Part shown: piece by piece, positions 17,369 to 26,789 of the stretch
Layout of the letters: every line of letters starts with the position of its first letter
Numbering within the stretch: the stretch's first letter is position 1
The notes under the pieces: generated by a model
Told to the model about the DNA's origin: nothing
The model's input: the letters and a program-made list of their open reading frames with translations, nothing else
The model's database searches: none
Assembly (NCBI RefSeq): GCF_001983955.1
Contig: NZ_CP019562.1
Location: forward strand, 1,364,001-1,428,000
Length of the DNA stretch: 64,000 nucleotides
Direction of reading: 5' to 3'
Source: Streptococcus oralis
GTDB taxonomy: Bacteria; Bacillota; Bacilli; Lactobacillales; Streptococcaceae
Program-made: the position numbers and the translations under genes

Positions 17369-18814
17369 ATGATAAAGATTGAAACCGTATTAGATATTTT
17401 AAAGAAAGACAATCTCTTCCGTGAGATTATCGACCAAAGACATTACCACTATAACTTTAATGATGTAACTTTTGGTAGCATCTGCTACGATAGCCGAAAA
17501 GCACAAGAAAATAGTCTCTTTTTTGTAAAAGGAGCTGCTTTTAAGAAGGAATTTCTTCTTTCGGCAATCTCACAAGGACTCGGTTGGTATGTAGCCGAGC
17601 AGGACTACGAAGTAGGCATTCCTGTTATTGTCGTTAGCGATATCAAGAAAGCCATGAGTTTGATTGCCATGGAGTTCTATGGTAATCCACAAAAGAAACT
17701 CAAAATTCTCGCTTTCACAGGGACCAAAGGTAAGACAACAGCAGCTTACTTTGCATACAACATCCTATCTCAACGCTACCCAACCGCCCTCTTGTCAACT
17801 ATGAACACAACTCTAGATGGCAGAACCTTCTTTAAATCTTCCTTCTCAACACCTGAAAATATCGATCTTTTCGACATGATGGCTCAGGCTGTTAAAAATG
17901 GTAGAACCCATCTCGTAATGGAGGTTTCTAGTCAAGCCTATCTAGTTCACCGAGTCTATGGTCTGACCTTTGATGTAGGAGTCTTTCTTAACATCACTCC
18001 TGACCATATCGGTCCGATTGAGCATCCGACTTTTGAAGATTACTTCTACCATAAACGTCTCTTGATGGAAAATAGCCGAGCAGTTGTCATTAATAGCGAC
18101 ATGGACCACTTTTCTGTCTTGAAAGAACAAGTAGAAGATCAAGAACATGACTTCTACGGTAGCCAATCTGATAACCAAATAGAAAATTCCAAAGCCTTTA
18201 GCTTCTCAGCTACTGGTAAATTAGCTGGCGATTATGATATTCAGTTGATTGGATATTTCAACCAAGAAAATGCCGTGGCTGCCGGACTTGCCTGCCTTCG
18301 TTTAGGTGCTAGTCTTGAAGACATTAAAAAAGGGATTGCTGCAACACGCGTTCCTGGCCGCATGGAAGTTCTCACTCAGAAAAATGGTGCTAAGGTCTTC
18401 GTCGACTACGCCCACAATGGCGACAGTCTGAAAAAACTCATCAATGTAGTTGAAACTCATCAAACTGGAAAAATCGCTCTGGTTCTCGGTTCGACTGGAA
18501 ACAAGGGGGAGAGTCGTCGCAAAGACTTTGGACTCCTTCTCAATCAACATCCTGAGATTCAAGTCTTTCTCACCGCTGATGACCCCAACTATGAAGATCC
18601 TATGGCGATTGCAGATGAGATCAGTAGCTATATCAGCCATCCTATTGAAAAGATTGCCGATCGTGAAGAAGCCATCAAGGCGGCGATGGCCGTCACAAAT
18701 CAAGAACTCGATGCCGTGATTATTGCGGGTAAGGGTGCTGATTGCTACCAAATCGTCAATGGAGTGAAAGAATCCTACCCTGGTGACGCTGCTGTCGCAG
18801 AACGTTACCTATAA
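17369..18814 (+). CDS. murE: UDP-MurNAc-L-Ala-D-Glu--L-lysine ligase MurE
   Basis: Adds the third residue of the peptidoglycan stem peptide. The ATP-binding loop is FTGTKGKTT (about residues 116-124). The diamino-acid pocket reads ADDPNYEDP: the DDPN form is that of L-lysine-adding enzymes, unlike the DNPR of meso-diaminopimelate enzymes, which fits a streptococcal wall. The carbamylated-Lys region and the MurD-like C-terminal domain are present, with GRMEVL as expected. No ribosome binding site is evident and the promoter lies immediately upstream, so translation may be leaderless. Length 481 is normal. Confidence 0.97.
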   Translation: MIKIETVLDILKKDNLFREIIDQRHYHYNFNDVTFGSICYDSRKAQENSLFFVKGAAFKKEFLLSAISQGLGWYVAEQDYEVGIPVIVVSDIKKAMSLIAMEFYGNPQKKLKILAFTGTKGKTTAAYFAYNILSQRYPTALLSTMNTTLDGRTFFKSSFSTPENIDLFDMMAQAVKNGRTHLVMEVSSQAYLVHRVYGLTFDVGVFLNITPDHIGPIEHPTFEDYFYHKRLLMENSRAVVINSDMDHFSVLKEQVEDQEHDFYGSQSDNQIENSKAFSFSATGKLAGDYDIQLIGYFNQENAVAAGLACLRLGASLEDIKKGIAATRVPGRMEVLTQKNGAKVFVDYAHNGDSLKKLINVVETHQTGKIALVLGSTGNKGESRRKDFGLLLNQHPEIQVFLTADDPNYEDPMAIADEISSYISHPIEKIADREEAIKAAMAVTNQELDAVIIAGKGADCYQIVNGVKESYPGDAAVAERYL

Positions 18815-18816
18815 AA

Positions 18817-18851
18817 TCAAAAAATCAAGGGAAGTTTTCCCTTGATTTTTT
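18817..18851. terminator. Bidirectional terminator between murE and CsbD-like gene
   Basis: AAAATCAAGGGA and its complement (about 18821-18832 and 18837-18848) with A and T runs on both flanks. It serves convergent murE and the small CsbD-like gene. Confidence 0.85.
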
Positions 18852-19050
18852 AGTCTTCTTTCTTAAATGAGTTTTTAAGACCTTCAACGGCACCTTCTAC
18901 AGCACCTTTAGCATCTTCGACAACTTCTTTTGCTTTGGCAACTGTTTTTTCTACAGCACCTTCTGCTTCTGTTTTGCTATCGCCAGTAACTTTACCAAAT
19001 CCTTCTTTGATAGCACCAGTTGCTTGTTCCAATTTATTTTCAAGTGACAT
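18850..19050 (-). CDS. CsbD-family general stress protein (66 aa)
   Basis: A small, charged, helical protein with the CsbD pattern: [21 protein letters not shown] followed by alternating Ala/Lys/Glu repeats ([25 protein letters not shown]). CsbD proteins are stress-induced and of unknown biochemical role. Strong ribosome binding site AAAGGAG. Single gene between terminators; a promoter within 19060-19150 is likely but was not resolved. Confidence 0.92.
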   Translation of the reverse strand: MSLENKLEQATGAIKEGFGKVTGDSKTEAEGAVEKTVAKAKEVVEDAKGAVEGAVEGLKNSFKKED

Positions 19051-19152
19051 AGCTCTGTCTCCTTTTTGTTTTAATACGATAATGGTTATCGCTTACATTT
19101 AGTTTATGCTTATTCTTTGGTAAAGTCAAACAATCTGCTCAAAAGCAAACAA

Positions 19153-19803
19153 TTAAGACAAATAGAAAAACAAGCGTTCCTTGTCAAAATCAACAGCCAA
19201 CTCATACTTTCCTTCTTCGTTTTGAACAATATAACCCAAGACGACTAAACTCTCAACGAAAATATCACGCCGTTTCTGCATGAGCTGGTCCTTTTTGAGG
19301 AACTTGAGCAAAAACGTCGTCATATACTTGAGAGCATACTCAGGATTGACATCTCCCAAAATGGCATAGAGTTCCTGCTGTTTTTCTGTCAAAGGATAAT
19401 GATTCTTGACCTTGTAGAAATAATTAGACAGGGTCATTTTTGTCCGCGCAAAATCCGTATATTCGACTAAAATGGCTGCATTGGTTTGATTGCGCAATTC
19501 TGTCTCAAAAGTCTTCTCTAGCAAGGCTTGATAGACTGGATTGTCCTCTCTGATAAAAATTTCTTGGTCAAGGGCTAAATCATCCGTAGATTCTAAAAAA
19601 GGGAGATTGAGAAAATAGCGTTTGTTTTCCCTTCGGATCAAGCCTGCCTTAATATACTCTTCCATCAGTTTATCAACTGCCGAATCTGGAAACTTAGCCT
19701 TGATTTCTCGGAGGATTACATCATCATGCTGGTCCAGATAGTTCACCAAATCTATAAAAAATGGCTGTCGCGTCAAACGTGATGGATTAAAAATCTGAAT
19801 CAT
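19153..19803 (-). CDS. DUF1803-family protein (216 aa)
   Basis: A cytoplasmic protein whose N-terminal part looks like a winged-helix fold (FFIDLVNYLDQHDDVILREIKAKF...LMEEYIKAGLIRRENKRYFL). This is the DUF1803 family of lactic acid bacteria, with no known function. Its start overlaps the end of the upstream hydrolase gene by 17 bases, so the two are coupled. Ribosome binding site AAAGGAA. The DNA-binding-like appearance is inference. Confidence 0.88.
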   Translation of the reverse strand: MIQIFNPSRLTRQPFFIDLVNYLDQHDDVILREIKAKFPDSAVDKLMEEYIKAGLIRRENKRYFLNLPFLESTDDLALDQEIFIREDNPVYQALLEKTFETELRNQTNAAILVEYTDFARTKMTLSNYFYKVKNHYPLTEKQQELYAILGDVNPEYALKYMTTFLLKFLKKDQLMQKRRDIFVESLVVLGYIVQNEEGKYELAVDFDKERLFFYLS

Positions 19804-20299
19804 GAAGATTCCTTTCTTTACATTCTAAAAGAGGAGATGCTGCCAACTGACTGGGATTGGTCCCTGGTTGGTTCAGAGGCACAGGAAGTTCGAGTTTCCT
19901 GTAGTATTCTCTCCAAAAATCACTGATCTCCTGCTCCCCATCCCCAAATTTCATCGGAATGGTCTCAAAAATAGGTAGGATTTCTGCGATGTACTGGGAG
20001 CAATAAAAGCCAGAACCATCTGGATAAAAAGAGGCATTATAGGGTGCACCCAAATGTTTGCTAGCTCTCTCCTTTACCAAGTCAGCTTCCAGCTCTGGAT
20101 AGACATAAAGATCGTAAAGATGAGTTGGTTCAAAAAATTCAGCCGGTTCTTGACAAATGACACCAGCTTTCCCACTAGCATGGTAGATGAAACCGTCCAA
20201 AAAGATAGCTACATGACTATAGTTTCCAGTAGAAGCCTGGATAGCCTGCCCCATATCTGAAAGGTCCTTCACAAAAATCAAATCGCCATTTTCTAACAT
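19787..20299 (-). CDS. YiiX/NlpC-P60-like permuted cysteine hydrolase
   Basis: A 170-residue protein of the permuted papain-like YiiX/YebB group. The catalytic His is probably in NYSHVAIFLDGFIYHASG (about residues 27-44), and the Cys follows in GSGFYCSQYIAE (about C103). In this order the His comes before the Cys, unlike classical NlpC/P60. No signal peptide is visible, so it likely acts inside the cell, perhaps on an acyl or peptide bond. It overlaps the DUF1803 gene. Ribosome binding site TAGGAGAG. Confidence 0.88.
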   Translation of the reverse strand: MLENGDLIFVKDLSDMGQAIQASTGNYSHVAIFLDGFIYHASGKAGVICQEPAEFFEPTHLYDLYVYPELEADLVKERASKHLGAPYNASFYPDGSGFYCSQYIAEILPIFETIPMKFGDGEQEISDFWREYYRKLELPVPLNQPGTNPSQLAASPLLECKERNLHDSDF

Positions 20300-20309
20300 C
20301 TTTCTCTCC

Positions 20310-20336
20310 TAGAAAAAAAGGAGCCGAAACCCCTTT
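20310..20336 (-). terminator. Intrinsic terminator after ppaC
   Basis: A 7-bp stem (20317-20323 with 20330-20336) and a TTTTTTT run on the minus strand, about 50 bases downstream of ppaC and just before the YiiX-like gene. Confidence 0.65.
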
Positions 20337-20384
20337 AGCTATAAGGAAAACATCGTTTTCTCGTGTCAATTATCTCACAGACTA

Positions 20385-21320
20385 TTACCCATTAAAGCTT
20401 TCTGTCAACTGAGGCACCACTTGTTTCTTACGTGAAACGGCACCTGGAAGGAAAGCGTGGTTGTTTTCAAGTTTGAAGTTAAAGGCTGCTTCCACCTTGT
20501 CCATGTTTGATCCAAGAGCCAAAATTTCTGAGTTTGAGTTGACAATGTCTGTAATCATCAAGACAAAGTCAGAGTATCCGTTTGCTGTATTGGCAGTTTG
20601 CATTGCAGCTTCAATTTCTGCTTGACGTTCCAAGACTTCAGCAATATCAACTGTGTTTACTTGGGCAACACGGACCTTATTTCCGTTGAGTTCAAAAGTC
20701 TTAGCATCGATGTCAATCAATTCTTCAGCAGATTTACTAGCCAAGTTTGTACCAGCTTTCAGCATAGCCAAACCGTACTCTTCCAAGTTGACACCAGCCA
20801 ATTCAGCCAATTCAGGAGCAATGACTTTATCAGATGGGTGAGTTGTTGGTGATTTCAAAAGGAGGGTATCTGAAATCAAACCTGAAAGCATCAAACCTGC
20901 GATTTCTTTAGGAACAGCTACACCATGTTCTTTGAACATGCGGTAAACGATAGAAGACGCTGATCCAACTGGTTCCAAACGCATGTAAAGTGGACTTGCA
21001 GTTTCAAAATTAGCCACACGGTGGTGGTCCACAACACCGTAAACTTCTACTTCAGCGATATCTGATACAGATTGTTGGAATTCATTGTGGTCAGTCAAGA
21101 TGACTTGCTCTGCACCTTCTGCTTTAGCAGATGTGATGACGCGTGGTGCTTCTACACCAAAATAGTTCAAAACGAAAGCTGTTTCTTCATTAGGAGTTCC
21201 AAGTGCTACTGCTTCTGTGTCTAATCCATAAGCCTCTTTTGCAAGATAGGCAAAGGCTACAGATGACCCGATGGCATCTGAGTCTGGATTTTGGTGACCA
21301 AATACTAGAATCTTAGACAT
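20385..21320 (-). CDS. ppaC: Manganese-dependent inorganic pyrophosphatase PpaC
   Basis: A family II pyrophosphatase of the DHH superfamily, 311 residues. N-terminal domain metal motifs are [11 protein letters not shown] (residues 8-18) and [10 protein letters not shown] (DHH). The C-terminal substrate-binding motif is [10 protein letters not shown] (about residues 295-304). It hydrolyses pyrophosphate from biosynthesis in the cytoplasm using Mn2+. Ribosome binding site AGAGG. Monocistronic with its own terminator. Confidence 0.98.
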   Translation of the reverse strand: MSKILVFGHQNPDSDAIGSSVAFAYLAKEAYGLDTEAVALGTPNEETAFVLNYFGVEAPRVITSAKAEGAEQVILTDHNEFQQSVSDIAEVEVYGVVDHHRVANFETASPLYMRLEPVGSASSIVYRMFKEHGVAVPKEIAGLMLSGLISDTLLLKSPTTHPSDKVIAPELAELAGVNLEEYGLAMLKAGTNLASKSAEELIDIDAKTFELNGNKVRVAQVNTVDIAEVLERQAEIEAAMQTANTANGYSDFVLMITDIVNSNSEILALGSNMDKVEAAFNFKLENNHAFLPGAVSRKKQVVPQLTESFNG

Positions 21321-21369
21321 GATAATACCTCTTTAAATTTATTCATCTTATTGTAGCACTTTTTTCCTC

Positions 21370-21405
21370 TTTTGACAAAAGTAAGAGGAGCCAAAAGACT
21401 CCTCC
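21370..21405 (-). terminator. Intrinsic terminator after GIY-YIG gene
   Basis: Stem GAGGAGCC/GACTCCTC (21385-21392 with 21397-21404) with an AAAA loop; the downstream T run is interrupted. Confidence 0.6.
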
Positions 21406-21690
21406 TTAGACATCAATATGGTTGACTAGATTTTTCTCTTGATTTTCAGATAAAAATCGTTCTTTCTGAGGACGTTTCTTTCGTTTGAGGAGAGCCTCGG
21501 CAGACATGGCTTCTTCCTTACTGGCAAAACCCTCTACATAGATGAGTTTGACTGGCAAGCGAGCTCGGGTATACTTGGCTCCCTTACCACTATTATGAAC
21601 GGCAAGGCGCCTCTTCACATCCGTTGTATAGCCCGTATAGTAAGAACCGTCGCGACACTCCACCACATACATATAGGCCTTATGATCCAT
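21406..21690 (-). CDS. GIY-YIG domain protein, UPF0213 (YazA/YhbQ-like)
   Basis: A single GIY-YIG nuclease-like domain: [17 protein letters not shown] (the GIY...YTG part), [17 protein letters not shown] with the conserved Arg, and the Glu-containing [14 protein letters not shown]. Small stand-alone members are of unclear function, possibly structure-specific nucleases. The ATG at 21690 is chosen because it overlaps the trmN6 stop by 11 bases, an arrangement kept in many Firmicutes. The longer frame has no support. Confidence 0.9.
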   Translation of the reverse strand: MDHKAYMYVVECRDGSYYTGYTTDVKRRLAVHNSGKGAKYTRARLPVKLIYVEGFASKEEAMSAEALLKRKKRPQKERFLSENQEKNLVNHIDV

Positions 21691-22429
21691 AGTAAATCTC
21701 TTGAATTTCTGGTGTATAAGAACCATCATCATTGTGAACGATGAGTGGTGGCAAGACCTTAAAGCCACTGGTCGATCCATCCTTGATAGCTTCGATTAAG
21801 AGCATATTAGCCTCCTTCTCACGTTTAGGATAGACAAATTGCAGGCGCTTGGGTGCCAAATTATGGCGTTGAAGCATGTCTAAGATATCCAAGAGCCGAT
21901 CTGGACGATGAACCATGGCCAAACGGCCATTAGACTTGAGAATACTCTGAGCACTACGGCAAATTTCTTTTAGGTTAGTCGTAATTTCGTGTCTGGCCAG
22001 AAGGTAATGTTCACTCTCGTTCAGATTGGAATGCGGATCCACCTTAAAATAAGGCGGATTGCACAAAATCATATCCACCTTACTTCCCTGAATGTGGGCA
22101 GGCATATTTTTCAAATCATCACAGATGACCTGCATCTGCTCTTCCAAGCCATTCAACTGAACCGAACGCTCTGCCATATCCGCCAAGCGCTCCTGAATCT
22201 CTACAGATATTATCCGCGCCTGAGTACGTGAACTAGCAAAAAGTCCCACTGCACCATTTCCAGCACAAAAGTCCACAATTAAACCCCGTTTAGGGAAGCG
22301 AGGAAAGCGTGATAAAAGAACACTATCCACCGAATAGCTAAACACCTCTCTATTTTGAATGATCTTGATATCTGTCGAAAAGAGCTGATTGATTCGCTCT
22401 CCTGATTTTAATAATTGTTCTTCTTTCAT
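21680..22429 (-). CDS. tRNA1(Val) adenine-37 N6-methyltransferase (TrmN6/YfiC-like)
   Basis: A class I SAM-dependent methyltransferase, 249 residues. The SAM-binding strand is [13 protein letters not shown] (about residues 50-62), and the N6-adenine motif NPPY is in [10 protein letters not shown] (about residues 122-125). It resembles YfiC/TrmN6, which methylates A37 of tRNA-Val. There is no ribosome binding site before the ATG, and a TATAAT box ends six bases upstream, so the mRNA is probably leaderless. Followed by an overlapping GIY-YIG gene. Confidence 0.92.
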   Translation of the reverse strand: MKEEQLLKSGERINQLFSTDIKIIQNREVFSYSVDSVLLSRFPRFPKRGLIVDFCAGNGAVGLFASSRTQARIISVEIQERLADMAERSVQLNGLEEQMQVICDDLKNMPAHIQGSKVDMILCNPPYFKVDPHSNLNESEHYLLARHEITTNLKEICRSAQSILKSNGRLAMVHRPDRLLDILDMLQRHNLAPKRLQFVYPKREKEANMLLIEAIKDGSTSGFKVLPPLIVHNDDGSYTPEIQEIYYGS

Positions 22430-22435
22430 ATTTTC

Positions 22436-22463
22436 ATTATAACAAATTATGTTAATATTACAA
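22436..22463 (-). promoter_or_regulatory. Promoter of trmN6, likely leaderless
   Basis: -35 TTGTAA (22458-22463), 16-base spacer, extended -10 TGTTATAAT (TATAAT at 22436-22441). Only six bases separate the -10 from the ATG, and there is no Shine-Dalgarno sequence. Confidence 0.6.
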
Positions 22464-22482
22464 ATGATTTAGATAATCGTAT

Positions 22483-22842
22483 TTATGGCTTCTTCTTTAA
22501 ATGCTCTAATGCCTCACGCGTCCAAACAGGCATCATTCGTCCAAGTGGTTCAAAACCGTGCTTGATCCGATCATTTGAAAAACGTCTCCGTCTTGGCAAT
22601 TGATGTTTTTCCTCTTCCAAGGTACGGATAGAAAGACTGGCCTTCCCAGTGTATTCGTCAAAATCCACCACCTGAACTTGAACTTCATCGCCAATTTTTA
22701 AAATGTCATAGATATTTTCAATAAATCCCGTCCGAATCTCCGAGATGTGAATCAGCCCTGTCACCCCTGTCTCTAACTCGACAAAGGCACCATAGGGCTG
22801 AATTCCTGTAATACGCCCGTTTAGCTTATCACCAATTTTCAT
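22483..22842 (-). CDS. S1-domain RNA-binding protein (CvfD/YugI-like)
   Basis: The N-terminal S1 domain (residues 1-70) is clear: KIGDKLNGRITGIQPYGAFVELETGVTGLIHISEI. The tail is basic (LPRRRRFSNDRIKHGF). The family includes pneumococcal CvfD and Bacillus YugI (general stress protein 13), which bind RNA and affect expression globally. The start at 22842 lies one base after the stop of the HAD-cyclophilin gene, so the two are cotranscribed and probably coupled; the frame also extends nine codons upstream. Confidence 0.93.
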   Translation of the reverse strand: MKIGDKLNGRITGIQPYGAFVELETGVTGLIHISEIRTGFIENIYDILKIGDEVQVQVVDFDEYTGKASLSIRTLEEEKHQLPRRRRFSNDRIKHGFEPLGRMMPVWTREALEHLKKKP

Positions 22843-22843
22843 T

Positions 22844-24244
22844 CTAGTCCTCAATTTCAATCGTTTCAATTACTACATCTTCAACTGGCTTGTCCATTGC
22901 ACCAGTCTCAACAGCTGCAATGGCATCCAAGACTGCGAAAGATTCTGCGTCTACCAACTGCCCGAAAACAGTATGGCGGCGGTCAAGGTGAGGAGTCCCA
23001 CCTTGTTCTGCATAAATCTCAGCGATAGGTTCAGGCCAGCCACCACGCGCAATCTCTTTCTTAGAGTATGGCAAATGTTGGTTTTGCACGATAAAGAACT
23101 GGCTACCATTGGTATTTGGACCCGCATTGGCCATAGAAAGGGCACCACGGATATTGTAGAGTTCTTCTGAAAATTCATCTTCAAAAGAGTCGCCGTAGAT
23201 TGACTCACCACCCATACCAGTACCAGTTGGGTCTCCACCTTGGATCATAAAGTCCTTGATAATTCGGTGGAAAATCACACCATCATAGTAACCGTCTTTT
23301 GACAGAGCAACAAAGTTAGCCACTGTTTTAGGAGCATGTTCAGGGAAAAGCTTGATACGCAAGTCTCCGTGATTTGTCTTAATGGTCGCAAGAGGACCTT
23401 CTACTGTTTCAATTTCTACTTGTGGGAAATGCAATTCTTTTTCTACCATACCAAATCCTTCTAAGGCATCAAAAATGCCATCTTCTTCTACTGTTTTTGT
23501 AATATAATCTGCTTTTTCTTTGATTTTTTCATGGGAAACTCCCATGGCAATACTGATTCCAGCATAATCAAAGAGTTCCAAGTCATTGAGCCCATCTCCA
23601 AAGACCATGACATTCTCTGGTTTCAAGCCTAGATGTTCTACCACCTTGGCTACGCCTGTGGCTTTTGAACCTGAAATCGGCACGATATCTGATGAATGTT
23701 CATGCCAACGCACCATGCGAAGTTTACCTGAGAGACTATCTGGTAGGTGCAAATCATCCCCTTTATCCTCAAAGGTCCACATCTGGTAAATATCTGCTTT
23801 TTCATGGAAGTTAGGATCCACATCTAAGTTTGGATAAATCGGGTCAATCGCCTCACTGATCAGTTCTGTTCGAGTAGAAAGTTTGGCGTCATGGCTACCA
23901 ACCAAGCCGTACTCAATTCTCTCTTCCTTTGTCCAAGAAATGTACTCCTCAACATCTGACTTGTCAATCTGATGTTGATAAACCACCTTCCCTTTTTTGT
24001 CTTCTATATAAGCCCCATTTAGGGTTACAAAAAAGTCCGGCTTGAGCTCACGAATCTCTGGAACGACACCGAAAATACCACGACCAGAGGCAATTCCTGT
24101 TAAAATTCCTTTTTCACGTAACTGTTTAAAGACAGTGGGAATTGTAGCTGGAATAAAACCTGTCTTTGACGTACGCAAGGTATCATCAATATCAAAAAAG
24201 ACGATTTTAATCTTCTTTGCCTTGTATTTTAATTTCGCATCCAT
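22844..24244 (-). CDS. Fusion of Cof-type HAD phosphatase and cyclophilin peptidyl-prolyl isomerase
   Basis: The N-terminal half (about residues 10-270) is a Cof/IIB-type HAD hydrolase: motif I VFFDIDDTLRTS with the nucleophile Asp and general-acid Asp, and motif IV VMFGDGLNDLELF. The C-terminal half (about 275-466) is a cyclophilin-type isomerase: FHRIIKDFMIQGGDPTGTG, GALSMANAGPNTNGSQFFI and HLDRRHTVFGQ, which hold the catalytic Arg and substrate pocket. No signal peptide, so cytoplasmic. This fusion is known in streptococci; why the two activities are joined is not understood. Good ribosome binding site (AGAGG). Confidence 0.95.
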   Translation of the reverse strand: MDAKLKYKAKKIKIVFFDIDDTLRTSKTGFIPATIPTVFKQLREKGILTGIASGRGIFGVVPEIRELKPDFFVTLNGAYIEDKKGKVVYQHQIDKSDVEEYISWTKEERIEYGLVGSHDAKLSTRTELISEAIDPIYPNLDVDPNFHEKADIYQMWTFEDKGDDLHLPDSLSGKLRMVRWHEHSSDIVPISGSKATGVAKVVEHLGLKPENVMVFGDGLNDLELFDYAGISIAMGVSHEKIKEKADYITKTVEEDGIFDALEGFGMVEKELHFPQVEIETVEGPLATIKTNHGDLRIKLFPEHAPKTVANFVALSKDGYYDGVIFHRIIKDFMIQGGDPTGTGMGGESIYGDSFEDEFSEELYNIRGALSMANAGPNTNGSQFFIVQNQHLPYSKKEIARGGWPEPIAEIYAEQGGTPHLDRRHTVFGQLVDAESFAVLDAIAAVETGAMDKPVEDVVIETIEIED

Positions 24245-24325
24245 CTCTCTACCTCTTTTCCATCACTCTTTCCATTATACCATAAAGCTGATGAAATTCC
24301 TTTTTTGGAAAAAGATGAAAATCCT

Positions 24326-24357
24326 ATCAAAAAGAGGGCCAGAAAAACTAGCCCTCC
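24326..24357 (-). terminator. Intrinsic terminator ending the exopolysaccharide-type operon
   Basis: A 9-bp stem (24334-24342 with 24348-24356), an AAAAA loop, and TTTTTG downstream on the minus strand. It marks the 3' end of the five-gene operon that starts at 28866. Confidence 0.85.
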
Positions 24358-24366
24358 CTTTTCATT

Positions 24367-25470
24367 CTAGAACATCTCTAGAGCAATCATGGTAATCATC
24401 GTTGCATCATAGTAGTTGTCCAAAGGTAAATCTTGTGTGAAAATGTATTTATTTTGCTGAAGAAGTTTCAGATAGCCTTCTCCCTTGTCAGACGCGTAGG
24501 TAATCGGTGCCAAGAAACTACCTGCCTGGTATTGATTGAGGGCCGTTCCGTTCAAGTCATAACCAGCATAAATGCGTTGCTCTTTCATAAAGAAATCCAT
24601 CATCTTTTGAACGAGTTTTTGGCTTCTTTCATCCTGGCTCTGTGACAAGTGATAAGGCAAACGACAAGCGTTATAAGAATACGCTCCATCGTATTGAGAT
24701 TCGATAGTATTGGCATCAACAAGATGTGCCCCTGACTTCTCAGCCCAGATAAAGTCTGGCAAGAGACCCGTATCAGAATGAGAACTGATTTGCTCTAGTT
24801 GGCCAAGCATCTTATCCTTAACATCTAACCACTGTTTATTTCCAGTCAGGTCATAGAAAGATTGGAAATAGTGAGGTAAGGTGTCAGAAGTCCGCATCAA
24901 GTAATAATAATCGGAATCCTTGTTCGCCCAGTTCCCTACTGTTAGGACACCTGTCTCTTCATTATAATTGTATTTAAGGATATCATCCAATATTTTTTTA
25001 GCTTGCGCTTGGTATTCCTGTGCTTTATCAGGCCACTGCTTGGCAGCTTCAATCAAAGAATAAGCGATGTAGAGATCCCCATCAGTTGCGTTCTGCTTCT
25101 CAACCGTTTCACTACCATTTGTGATCACTTGCTTCCAAGACATCAACTGCGTTCCCTCAATACGATGATTTTGATAATAGCGATAAAGGTTATCAAAATC
25201 TGCTTGACTTGCTTGCCCTTTTTGGGCTGCTAAAACCGTTATGAGCATGCCGTAACTTTGGGCCTCTGATAGAACCGTTGTTTCCTCAGAATCATCCGTC
25301 GTACGAACATAAGACTGATCGCCTTTTGTAACAAGGAACTGTTGGCTCCATTGGCTGTAAATTCGATTACGCATTTCGATTTTAGTCCTTCCTCTTGCTA
25401 AAAACAAGGCTAAACAAAAGATAGAAAGGATGAGCACAAACCAGACATATTTTAATTTATTCGTTTTCAT
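24367..25470 (-). CDS. Membrane-anchored glycoside hydrolase family 8 glycanase
   Basis: An N-terminal signal anchor (about residues 8-26) precedes an extracellular GH8 domain. Visible GH8 motifs are SEAQSYGM, with the general-acid Glu (E69), and NATDGDLYIAYSL with the conserved Asp (D130, D132). Where many GH8 enzymes have an Asp in a YDA-R-P motif, this one has SYNACRLP (N267), pointing to a GH8 subfamily with a different base or to altered activity. GH8 enzymes of the BcsZ/PssZ type trim polymer made by an adjacent synthase. Last gene of the operon, eight bases after the glycosyltransferase. Ribosome binding site AGGAGG. Confidence 0.88.
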   Translation of the reverse strand: MKTNKLKYVWFVLILSIFCLALFLARGRTKIEMRNRIYSQWSQQFLVTKGDQSYVRTTDDSEETTVLSEAQSYGMLITVLAAQKGQASQADFDNLYRYYQNHRIEGTQLMSWKQVITNGSETVEKQNATDGDLYIAYSLIEAAKQWPDKAQEYQAQAKKILDDILKYNYNEETGVLTVGNWANKDSDYYYLMRTSDTLPHYFQSFYDLTGNKQWLDVKDKMLGQLEQISSHSDTGLLPDFIWAEKSGAHLVDANTIESQYDGAYSYNACRLPYHLSQSQDERSQKLVQKMMDFFMKEQRIYAGYDLNGTALNQYQAGSFLAPITYASDKGEGYLKLLQQNKYIFTQDLPLDNYYDATMITMIALEMF

Positions 25471-25478
25471 AGAACCTC

Positions 25479-26789
25479 CTATCCTGCAAATCGCTTGGTT
25501 TTAACCCACTTGGTTTCTTTTCTTCGGAGTACCTTGTCTAGAACGATTGAAGAAATGGAATCAATGGAAACAACGATAAACATCTGTGCATAAGTGAAAT
25601 AGGCAGCCAAGGCCAACCAGATTTGCTTTGTAGTAGCTTGTCCAAATTGACTTGCCAATGCTGTCATAATTTGCATCAGATAAAGACCAATCATGAGAAT
25701 CCAGTTGAAGAGCATGAGCTGGGCGATGTAGATATTGTCCGCATCAAAAGCAAATGGAACCCTGACATCTGGGAAGAAAAGATTAAGACAGATCGCTAGC
25801 ACATTCGCTAGGAAAATCAAATCCGATAGGACAATGGCAAAGTTAAACCAAAAGAAAACACATGAATAGTTAAAGACTTCTAGTTTAACGCGCCAGTTTG
25901 CTCTGCCAAATAGATGCTTAAAGTTTGAGAGAACAACTTCGTAATTTCCTTTTGCCCAGCGTTTCCGTTGCATATAGTAACTCTTTAAGGTCTCAGGTTC
26001 TTGTTGGAAAGCCTCTGAATTATAGGCAAGGGCAATCAATTTACCACTCTGCATGATTTTGAAGGAAATATCGGTATCCTCAGTTAAGGCACCATTTTTC
26101 CAACCCCCGATGCTCTTTACAAAGTCGGTTTGAATGATAAAGTTGGTTCCTGGAATACGCCCAATTTTAAAGAGATGCCACATTCCAACGTGGTGCACGC
26201 GCTGAGTAACAACGATTTCCTGGTTGATACAACGAGTCAAGAAATTTTGATTGGCATTTCGAGTCTTGTTGCGACCAAAAGATGCCACATGACGTTCTGG
26301 ATCCTTCATCACTTCTTTGACAAGGAAATAAAGGGCATTTTTTTCAGGCATGGCATCCGCATCATAAACACAGATGTATTCACCTGTTGCCATCTCCAAA
26401 GCATCATTTAGAACGCCCGCTTTTCCTCCCGTACCAGTACGGTCGATAATGGTTAGATTTCTTCCTGCATATTCAGGCATGGCTTGTACAGACAAACATT
26501 CTGCATAGGTGTTATCCGAACAGTTATCCGCAAATAAGAGCAACTCCACACGGTCGTGAGGATAGTTCATATCCAAGATAGCTTTTGCCGTCTGCGCAAT
26601 AACTACATCCTCATTATGTGCAGGAACAACAATGGTGACCTTAGGATAATAAGGTAGCGGCGAAGTGTCTACACGAAAATCACTGTGTTTAAACCAAAAG
26701 TGTACTGCCGAAAAGAGAATTACCAAGCCCCATGCTAGAGAAATCCAAATTGTAAGCAAGGTAAAAATCATTAACATTTGACTAATCAT
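25479..26789 (-). CDS. Processive family 2 glycosyltransferase (exopolysaccharide synthase, PgaC/BcsA type)
   Basis: A membrane GT2 synthase of 436 residues. One helix at about residues 8-30 precedes the catalytic domain: LFADNCSD (D88), YDADAM (DxD, D143/D145), LTEDTD (E237/D238) and QRKRW (Q274, R277, W278). These are the full set of a processive synthase that polymerises and extrudes a beta-linked glycan. Several C-terminal helices (about 305-415) form the channel part. No PilZ domain is fused. The start overlaps the end of the 46-residue membrane peptide by eight bases. With the 2-epimerase upstream, UDP-ManNAc or UDP-GlcNAc is a plausible substrate; the polymer is not known. Confidence 0.92.
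   Translation of the reverse strand: MISQMLMIFTLLTIWISLAWGLVILFSAVHFWFKHSDFRVDTSPLPYYPKVTIVVPAHNEDVVIAQTAKAILDMNYPHDRVELLLFADNCSDNTYAECLSVQAMPEYAGRNLTIIDRTGTGGKAGVLNDALEMATGEYICVYDADAMPEKNALYFLVKEVMKDPERHVASFGRNKTRNANQNFLTRCINQEIVVTQRVHHVGMWHLFKIGRIPGTNFIIQTDFVKSIGGWKNGALTEDTDISFKIMQSGKLIALAYNSEAFQQEPETLKSYYMQRKRWAKGNYEVVLSNFKHLFGRANWRVKLEVFNYSCVFFWFNFAIVLSDLIFLANVLAICLNLFFPDVRVPFAFDADNIYIAQLMLFNWILMIGLYLMQIMTALASQFGQATTKQIWLALAAYFTYAQMFIVVSIDSISSIVLDKVLRRKETKWVKTKRFAG

Noticed and set aside
18302-18751. 149-codon frame antisense to murE
   Set aside because: It is inside murE with no ribosome binding site or recognisable domain; a shadow of the real gene.
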